Positions 1 through 6,656 of a stretch of 10,431 nucleotides of DNA are shown here, piece by piece. Both the position numbers and the translations under genes were made by a program. Location: positions 1-10,431 of the forward strand of contig CAJVPJ010001333.1 of the NCBI GenBank assembly GCA_910592205.1, read 5' to 3'. The notes beneath the pieces were generated by a model that saw only the letters and a list, made by a program, of their open reading frames with translations, had not been told where the DNA came from and searched no databases. Each line of letters begins with the position of its first letter. The stretch's first letter is position 1. This DNA is from Paraglomus occultum. Taxonomy: Eukaryota; Glomeromycota; Glomeromycetes; Paraglomerales; Paraglomeraceae.

Positions 1-767
1 ACACCTAGTGGCAGCGTGCCTTCGGATACAGACCCTCAACTAATTTACCCAGTAAGAATTCTTACCTCGAAAACATTCTCGCGTTAAACCCTGTCTGTCG
101 TTCTTTGAGGGCTTGTTCGTGAGTTGCCTCAAACTGCCGTACGCGCGCGTAATATAAAATGGCGGCAAAAGTGTTCGTTGCGGTTAACTTTTAAGACACC
201 ATATCGTTTTGAGTGGTAAAAGTTCGTTGTGTTGTTTAATGACTTGTTTGTGCCGTGTCTTGCGCAATATGGAGAACTTTTTAGTATATTGATTAGTGTT
301 TACACCTCGGAGAAGAGTTTGTCGTGATAATAATGTGCAATGGTGTGGGAAGCCTCTGGGTATATATAAACGACACGTATTCATGTATAAGGTGACGAAA
401 TATGACATGATTGTACTACTTGACATTATTAATTGCTTTCATACGTAATCTTATGCAATACGGAGTGTGAAAGTCTGCGATTGTCAACCAATAATAAATT
501 TTACACGAGGCATTGTTATATTTCTTAATGTAAAACATGGTGATTATTATCGCATTGTTCTAGAACAAACGCAGTAAAATTTTTTTACTGGTTAAAGTTG
601 TATTTTTGAAGACCTGCCTCAGTTCTGAACTAGTCTCGAACTCAAGCACACAAACGTATAATTACTTAAACTAAACAATAGCAATAATAATATTATTTAT
701 GCGCATATAAAATTTAAAAGTTTGGGGGCGGTTAATTTTCGGAACAATGCGGTTATCAGTGTATGAG
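1..767. other. AT-rich region without a supported gene
   Basis: No protein family, tRNA or rRNA motif could be recognised here on either strand. The first 180 bases are less AT-rich than the rest and include a run of alternating CG near 140-150 followed by an ATG at 159 whose frame closes after only 11 codons. An open minus-strand frame at 184-426 (80 codons) has no recognisable motif and a composition expected by chance. The segment around 360-372 contains a TATATATAAA-like stretch but no gene follows it. Confidence 0.6.
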
Positions 768-1199
768 AACTGCACACAGTCACATGTAAAATTTCGATTT
801 TGCAAAACCCGGGATTTTTTTTGTTCCCAGTTTATATACATTTATATTACGCGCCTGTCAATTGGATCGATTCGATTGGGCTGAGACTTTTTTACCGTAA
901 GCACGGATAATGTGTTGGGTGTATCATGTGTAACAAAAAATTTTTTTCGAAACACTTAATCACGTTTTTTCTTCTCTATTTTTTTCACTTTTGTACTACT
1001 AACCTTTAATTTTTTCCCCTTTTTTTTAGCAAAGATGTTAATACCGAATGAGATTGATTGTTTATTCAAAAAACCCGCCTGCACTGACGCGTTTTTATTG
1101 AAAACACAATTTTGTAAGCAAAAAAAAGATAATATAAAGGCAAAGTATTTGTTGTATTTGGAGTACCTATTATTTGGTGTAAAAACCAGATTGGTTTAA
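768..1199 (+). other. Candidate two-exon reading frame, family unknown
   Basis: A reading frame is open from 768 to 896, meets a GTAAGC donor at 897, and continues in phase after a TTTTTTTAG acceptor at 1029 to a stop at 1197-1199, giving about 100 open codons once the 133-nt intron is removed. The second exon begins with CAAAG and then an in-frame ATG at 1035, so a 54-residue unspliced product from 1035 is the alternative. A second GTAAGC at 1114 could end the second exon early. No family is recognised and no start codon is evident in the first exon. The intron signals are the strongest argument; the coding claim is weak because AT-rich DNA with these signals can arise by chance. Confidence 0.25.
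897..1029 (+). other. Predicted spliceosomal intron with perfect TACTAAC branch site
   Basis: It starts GTAAGC, has an exact TACTAAC at 997-1003, then a long T-rich tract and TTTTTTTAG at the end. The branch A to acceptor distance is about 27 nt, normal for fungi. What is seen is the signal set only; whether it is spliced depends on a transcript that cannot be seen here. Confidence 0.4.
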
Positions 1200-2245
1200 A
1201 AACTACGTCTGTATATCGTTTAACTACTTAGTATGTATCTGAAGGTAACGCTGCGAAATTTGCACGCAACGTGATTTACGCCAGACGTCACGTATTTTTT
1301 CTAGATTTTTACGCAGTTCTAACGGCATTACAAAAATCCGGCAGTAATGATTATACAAATCACACATGTTTTCTTACTTAAGAAAGGTATTCGCAAGTCG
1401 TTCGGTTTGATTATTTTCAGGGTTGTGGTTACATTGCTTGCATTAGGTATTATAAAAATTTACACGTAAGATAAAATATACGTCGACGACATTATATACT
1501 TTCAGACTTGACGTTGTATTTTATCTCTGCTTTATCATTTCTGGCTTTGAAACAAGAACTCATCAATATAAATCGCAACCCAACAAGTCCATCAATCTTA
1601 CCCAAACCGTGAAACGTGCCTTTACCGGCAAGAAGATTTCTTATTTTAACGTAAAATTGATCTGTATACGCAATAACAGTTTTTGTCAATTTAGAAATGG
1701 CACTGCACGCGTTGTACCATACACTAAACAAATTATTTCTCATTATTTTCTATAACAATAATTATTGCTACAAAATACGTTGTAGCATTAGGAAAAGAGG
1801 AAACTCTTACTTATATATACTGCATATACTGTATATCACAACAACAGAATATAGGCTTGCTTCACTTTTGCAACACCCAGTTTGTTAATAACAGCTTCAA
1901 TAAAAATGTGCCTGCTCAGCTTTGTCAGGCTACATAAAGTATATTAGATATATCGATGCGTTATTCTTTATGATAGGGCTGGGCTGGTAAGGTAACAGTG
2001 GTATTCAGATAGAGTCCTGCAACGAGGAGATCCAAAGTACAATGTGTACTACTGTTTACGCCGACTATTCATTATCACGGTAATATTATTTCCATATCAC
2101 ATAACCTTTGCCGTAAACAGGCACTAAGTGCATTTACTGGTATACAGTATGATTGCTTAAACGACATTCGAAATTATATTTTATAAGAGATACCGTCCGT
2201 CACTCGTCACATCATTTACACAATAATAAATAAAAAATGTTACAA
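1200..2245. other. AT-rich region without a supported gene
   Basis: Contains a minus-strand 83-codon ATG frame at 1492-1743 with no recognisable motif and no supporting signals, and a 9-bp inverted repeat CTGTTTACG (2052-2060) / CGTAAACAG (2112-2120) with a 51-base loop, too short and open to call functional. The right end lies immediately downstream of the DUF726 pseudogene and could hold its 3' untranslated region; AATAAA-like strings in that orientation are not distinctive in such AT-rich DNA. Confidence 0.55.
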
Positions 2246-2464
2246 TTATTCAATACCGACTTCCTCCAAAAATATTTTTCAATGTATTTGGTTCTTTATA
2301 ATCAAGGTGTCCTTTTGCAATTCTCCACACTGTCGTGTGCCACTGCCTCTAACCCAGCAACTTTTAAATCGGAAGAGTATTCTGCAAGCACTACGGCGTT
2401 CGTTACATACGCATCAATTACCCGTTGGACACGCAAGAGACCACCGAAGCACCAATTAGGACCA

Positions 2465-2552
2465 CTGGTAGTAGGTAGGTAACGGTGAGAGAGCATCGTC
2501 AGAAGATGATGATGACCGCAAGCGTGTGCGCATAGTCCATAAAAACACATAC
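2465..2552 (-). other. Probable relic intron in the DUF726 pseudogene (88 nt)
   Basis: On the minus strand GTATGT after LYGLLKV and CTACTACCAG before a segment reading VLIGASVV in another phase. The length matches the neighbouring 90-nt intron and the protein text inside it does not resemble the family, but the join is out of frame, so either a frameshift accompanies it or the exact borders differ. Confidence 0.45.
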
Positions 2553-2628
2553 CACTTTAAGCAGCCCATACAATTGTCGCCTGGCCAGTTCCAACAAACA
2601 GTTCCATATTACCCAATGAATAATCAAC

Positions 2629-2718
2629 CTAGCGTCATAAACCGAATAATTTCCATGAGTTTAAGTTTCTTCTCCGACCGATGTACGACTTTGAAAGCAA
2701 AAACGATCGCACACATAC
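2629..2718 (-). other. Relic intron in the DUF726 pseudogene (90 nt)
   Basis: On the minus strand GTATGT follows RPVVL and GACGCTAG precedes VDYSLG. Joining 2719 to 2628 places the nucleophile-elbow segment directly after the RPVVL beta strand in the same frame, as the family requires. Read through unspliced, the frame gives unrelated Lys/Arg/Ser-rich residues. Confidence 0.72.
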
Positions 2719-3328
2719 CAGAACGACAGGTCGCTTTCCCTGGACCCGTTCTCTCACATAATACATGTGCCAACACCGAACCTGCCCTTCCCTGCTGCAC
2801 TGTCTACACCCAACGCCCCACTGTTTATTGATTAGATCTCCAGCCTTCATCAAACTCGTCGGTAACATCATTGTCGTGTCGCGGTCAATGCCGCAAACAC
2901 AGTATATTGCATTGCCTGAGACGCAACCACTTTAACGGCCCGCTGCGCAATGAACCTCCAAACGCAACGCCAAGATACAGTAACATCTCCGGCTGGAATG
3001 TCAAGGCAAAAGGCGTCTCGTTGCATGCGGGGAAAAAAAGAGTAGCCACGGCTTGGTAGTTTCATCTGTCGACTCGAGCAAATATCGCGTAATTGTAATC
3101 TTCACGGTTAGAGATGGAATCTGAGGGAGGCAGAGGTCAGGCGTCATTTGGGTGAATCCAAAAATTTCGAGTGGCACGCAGCATTTGTGCATTTTGTAGT
3201 CACCTAAGCCACCACCGGCTATTCCGAACAGTGAAGTGATCAGAGCCACCGTAGATGCTGTAGCGACAAAGCTAACAACAGCGACTGATGTTGCGGCACC
3301 TATTTCTCGGCCGCTACCAGGGGGCCGG

Positions 3329-3496
3329 CTAAAATATAGCAGAAGAAAATGTAAGATTAAAGAGAAAATAGGATATGATATAACGCTGCGAATATCTGAT
3401 AATGCAATTCAGAGTTTCTCTTTCTGTGTATTTCACCTTCTTCTTTTCTGCTCCCTCGTCGCTCTTTTTATCTCTGATCACCAAGCTTGTTCTTAC
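3329..3496 (-). other. Relic intron in the DUF726 pseudogene (168 nt)
   Basis: On the minus strand GTAAGA follows the Gly-rich block ending TGGL, and ATATTTTAG precedes the next exon. Joining 3497 to 3328 gives the family's expected continuation (TGGL then TGPLVAA) in one frame, which independently supports these two splice sites. Confidence 0.7.
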
Positions 3497-4003
3497 TCAA
3501 TCCGCCGGTCAGCCCAACCGTTGTTCCAACTACCACTCCACCCGTGCAAACCATTTCATCTGAGAAGCACTCGCATGCAAATCCTTGTGAATGCCAATCT
3601 CTTTAGTCTCTTTTCCATCACCAGGTTCTGGTTTTGATGCCTTTTGCTGCTTAAAATACAATTGTTGGGCAATCGACTTTTCAAGATTCAGGATCAAAGA
3701 CGATGAAAGTTCCAAGCGTCTCGCAAGACTGTTCGAGAGCGAGCATCATAAGTAGCTGAATTGATGGTAGATGTCGCAGAGCCGTCCGCGCGTGAGGAAC
3801 TAGAAAGTATGGAGAATCCATCAGGCGAAGAACTATTTTTGCGGTGGATTCTGTTGTATGTGTCGTTTAGTAGCAGAGCCTTGTTTTAATCCTTGGCGCA
3901 TTCTAAACTTGGAACTTTCTGCGCATTTGAGCAACTTTTGCGATAGTCCCAAAGATACTAGTAATAGATCAATGATAATCTGATCATTCAAAGTCGTTGG
4001 CAG

Positions 4004-4805
4004 ACGCCGTATTGTATGTGAGTTGAATCTGTGTATTCGTATATTATTTGACTTAAAATTTGCTCTATTTACAAGAAGAGTGGTAATTATTGCAAATTTG
4101 GATTAATAAAGTAAATATCGAAGATATCTAATGATCAAGATCCATCAGCAACAATCCCTTAAATTATTCCACCTTTGATGTCATGAGTGTCCAAAAGTGA
4201 ATAAAAAAAATGCTGCTTAAATAATTTATCAGAATCACCGCTTGACCACCATAGTTCGCATAATGTATACGCACAAGACAAGCTACGTTGAAACGATCTG
4301 TTTGTGTCCACTTCTCGCTAAACGACAGGATTCCATTTGAGTTATTAGAACATGAGTGATGAACGACTAGAAATCTATTTGAGAATGTCACGTGTAAATT
4401 GTGGGCGCGACGAAAAACCACTCGCGAAAGATTTTTTTGGCCTCACAGCTGATCTATTGGTGAGCTGTATGAAGAGATTGACTGTTTTTTATATGTTACT
4501 ACCTCGATCGTTGGATTAACTGCTTTAAGTTTGACCTGCCGTAGCCTTCCCTTTGGTGCTTGTTAATAAGGGATTAATTGCAGCAACGTCATTCAGTTTC
4601 GCTGAATATAAATACTAAATATTTCTGTTTACATATTAGTTACTTTTCCACAGCTTTGTGATGTTGACTGTTCACAAGCAGCACCTTGGTCATTGCTACT
4701 ATCTTGCAAAACTATCTCTTGACATAGTAACAACAAAATACATCCAATTTAAAGTAGTATAATAGTCTTACAATGATTTATAAAAAGAATCCAAAACTTT
4801 TTTAG
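4004..4805. other. AT-rich region without a supported gene
   Basis: The minus-strand frame at 4164-4421 (85 codons) has no recognisable motif. The segment 4004-4104 continues an open minus-strand frame from the DUF726 relic and may hold a little more of its 5' end. A short inverted repeat ACAGCT/AGCTGT sits near 4446-4470. A T-run followed by TAG at about 4799-4805 resembles a splice acceptor just before the kinase relic. Confidence 0.5.
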
Positions 4806-5220
4806 TTGTGCAAGTTGATCTGGATCCAAATATTAATATTGAAACTCTTTCAAATTAGATCAGGGTATATGAAAACAGCTTTTATAATGTTAGAAATTAC
4901 ATGTGCATTAGCCAGACAACTAACTCTGGAATACCCAAAGATACTAACTTCTGACAATGTTTGGATCGTTGGAAACCGTCCACTCGGAGATATTATTTAG
5001 TTTTATACTATGATGTACGTGAAATTCTGGACAGGTTTCACGAACATGAACATGCAGTACAGCGACTTTTACGAACTCAAAGAGATCGGAGCTGGTGGCT
5101 ACAGAACAGTCTATACTGCCAAATATAAAAAGTATTCTAAATGGATACCAGAGACTGTTGTGCTGAAACAATATAATAATAAGAATTTTGATCAGACTTT
5201 AGAATTATTTTGTTTCAGAG
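4806..5220 (+). pseudogene. Protein-kinase N-lobe remnant with in-frame stop
   Basis: The best-supported part is 5073-5210, which reads YELKEIGAGGYRTVYTAKYK followed by IPETVVLKQY. That is a glycine-rich loop, a beta-3 strand with the VxLK lysine (codon 5166-5168), and FDQTLELF. This resembles the greatly expanded kinase families of Glomeromycotina (established knowledge for the lineage; similarity judged from memory). The upstream text SDNVWIVGNRPLGDII (4950-4997) is in the same frame, separated only by a TAG at 4998-5000, so one substitution appears to break a longer frame. The loop reads GAGGYR where GxGxxG is expected, so its last Gly is Arg. No catalytic loop HRD or DFG is present downstream. 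The frame ends at 5229-5231 after a GTAAGC at 5221 that could be an old donor. The upstream limit is uncertain. Confidence 0.65.
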
Positions 5221-5227
5221 GTAAGCG

Positions 5228-5455
5228 ATAATTGATAAGCGTCCACATGGATTGACAGATATTGACGATATTGTTAAAGAAGTTGGCGAGGATAATTCTA
5301 ATTACAATGTATGGAATAGCATTTATCATAGTGATGTAATAGTAAAACCCTTATTACTATCACGTTTCAAAAAGGAGAGTAAATACTCTAGTAAACTCTT
5401 ACCTATTACCTACCGGAGATTTGCCGACACCAAAAAATTGTCAATTGAGTTTCAG
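5228..5455 (+). pseudogene. Exon-like coding fragment of unknown family
   Basis: An open frame of 76 codons follows the kinase relic in a different phase. It begins after a stop at 5222-5224, has no ATG start, and ends with FQ immediately before a GTATAA donor-like site at 5456, with the frame's own stop at 5459-5461. Its text (for example TDIDDIVKEVGEDNSN and PITYRRFADTKKLSIEF) has a protein-like residue mix, less Asn/Ile/Phe-biased than random frames here. It does not match kinase C-lobe motifs. It may be the next exon of the same broken gene or a separate relic; I do not recognise the family. Confidence 0.35.
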
Positions 5456-5944
5456 GTATAAAGATAAGAGTGCAATATGTTCTGAGCAGTAAGTCCTTCA
5501 TAAATACCTAGTGTTATTAACTTTTCCGACATCAGATTATGATCGATACATTTATTTGAAAAGTTTAGGAGCTATCAATTTAGCTTGTGTATATAATATT
5601 TACTGTTATCGCCTAATCATATAGTAATAGTATACGTAAAACTAATGATTGCTAGATAGAACTAAGATTTGACATTATATCGCATAGTGTAAGAAATATG
5701 GTTATATCGCACTGTTTTATCCCCAAATTTTATCTATATTTTTTACACTGACAGGTAAAACACAAAGTAAACAATACATATTACTGCTTGAAAGAGAGAA
5801 TAATGTGCGTACACCTGTTTCATATAAACTCCGTCACCTTATAAATTTGTATATATATATGCGTATTGCAATATATATTCCAAATATTGGAGTAACTAAT
5901 CTCAATTGTGGCTCGCGTTATTGTCGCAGACAGCAGGATGTGTT
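5456..5944. other. AT-rich region without a supported gene
   Basis: No recognisable coding, RNA or repeat signal. The plus-strand frame at 5805-6008 overlaps, antisense, the end of the interrupted minus-strand ORF described next and is better explained as its shadow. Confidence 0.55.
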
Positions 5945-6189
5945 TTATCTTTTCTGCGTTTCTGAACGGGAAAAAATGATAAACCGTTGGGCAGTCGTGG
6001 GTCGGTAAAAACGGCTGTGTTGAGAGTAAAACAATTTACGTAGCGCGTTATATTGTGAATGCACGTCTAGCAGGTTTACCGGAAACAAATTAGAATACTT
6101 ATGTACTGTACATACGTACGTCTCCTTCTCTTCATTTTTTTTATCGTCAAATAACTCAATATCAATGACGTCAAGATTAACGTCAATAG

Positions 6190-6198
6190 GTTTCTCCT
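6190..6198. repeat. Target-site duplication, left copy (9 bp)
   Basis: GTTTCTCCT abuts the left terminal inverted repeat and is repeated exactly at 9600-9608 after the right terminus. Nine bases is the characteristic MULE duplication length. Confidence 0.95.
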
Positions 6199-6248
6199 TA
6201 GTACCCTAGCCATGGCGAAAAAAAATGTTCGGATCATGTGAAAATGTT
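6199..6248 (+). repeat. Left terminal inverted repeat (50 bp)
   Basis: Begins TAGTACCCTAGCCATGGCG, followed by eight A and ATGTTCGGATCATGTG. It matches the reverse complement of 9550-9599 at 48 of 50 positions; the mismatches are at 6204 (C, against A) and 6242 (A, against G). It includes an 8-bp palindrome GCCATGGC. Beyond 6248 the two ends stop matching. Confidence 0.95.
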
Positions 6249-6539
6249 ATCAATCCGACCGTACCAACTATTTATGGCAGAGAAGCCGATCAAAATAAAC
6301 GCGTCTTATATTTCTTATTATAGATATCTTTATGCTGTGTAATGTTATTCTATTTGGTAAAAAATAAAGCCAAAGTTGCCAAGAAATGAAGTTTCGGCCG
6401 CATAAAATGAGAAATTAAAGTCTGATTACTCTATTTGGTAATTGAATAGTAATAGCCAAGACGAAATAACCGAGCATTATATCGCTTTGGCCGCGAGACA
6501 TTTGTTCACTATATCTGCGATTAAATACACGGAAAGAAA

Positions 6540-6547
6540 TATAAAAG
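6540..6547 (+). promoter_or_regulatory. TATA box of the transposase gene
   Basis: An exact TATAAAAG lies 117 bp upstream of the ATG at 6657 but only 12 bp upstream of the ATG at 6552. A TATA element normally places the transcript start about 30 bp or more downstream, so the 6552 ATG would not be in the message and the 6657 ATG becomes the better start. This is the only consensus-quality TATA box between the left terminal repeat and the gene. Confidence 0.5.
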
Positions 6548-6656
6548 AGCCATGATGTCTAATTGTAACTGCATCAAATTAAATCACACTCAACACAATA
6601 ATAAACTAACATTAAACATATCCGATCTTATATACACTTTAACATTAAGAAACAAA

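Larger units (their letters stand above)
2246..4003 (-). pseudogene. Frameshifted relic of a DUF726 (TMCO4 / yeast Mil1-like) membrane hydrolase-fold protein
   Basis: Read on the minus strand, conserved DUF726 blocks appear in order but in changing frames. In order they are: a leader with LGLSQKLLKCAE (before 3890), YDARSRTVLR (3750-3721), EKSIAQQLYFKQQ (3682-3644), a Gly-rich GGVVVGTTVGLTGGL (3542-3498), TGPLVAA then IGAATSVAVV (about 3328-3270), and FGIAGGGLGDYKMHK (3228-3184). These are followed by IPSLTVKITIT..DETTKPW (3120-3046), PFALTFQPEMLL (about 3017), FIAQRAVKVVASQAM (2954-2910), NKQWGV (2829), VLAHVLCE/RVQGKRPVVL (about 2770-2719), DYSLG (2625-2611), CLLELARRQLYGLL (2600-2559), RVIDAYVTN (2424-2398), KVAGLEAV, and a LEEVGIE end before the stop at 2248-2246. 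The family are multi-pass membrane proteins with an alpha/beta-hydrolase-like domain; the yeast member Mil1 binds the AP-1 adaptor. At least six frame changes are seen, one at the A7/T7 run 3033-3039. The Gly before YSLG of the expected GxSxG elbow reads Asp. The 5' limit is uncertain. Family assignment is by recalled motif pattern, not a search. Confidence 0.82.

Noticed and set aside
184-426. Minus-strand frame of 80 codons
   Set aside because: No recognisable domain and no regulatory support; residue mix looks random.
1492-1743. Minus-strand ATG frame of 83 codons
   Set aside because: No motif, no neighbouring signal, and a length within the chance range for several kilobases of AT-rich DNA scanned in six frames.
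2052-2120. Nine-base inverted repeat CTGTTTACG / CGTAAACAG
   Set aside because: The arms are short and the loop is 51 bases; this is expected by chance and has no associated feature.
2526-2831. Plus-strand frame extendable upstream to an acidic-basic stretch (SSEDDDDRKRVR) that looks protein-like
   Set aside because: Begins at GTG, follows two consecutive stops, and is antisense to the conserved CLLELARR and RVQGKRPVVL segments of the DUF726 relic, which explain its composition better.
3236-3637. Plus-strand frame of 133 codons
   Set aside because: It lies antisense to clearly DUF726-like minus-strand blocks and crosses one of that gene's introns; it has no motif of its own.
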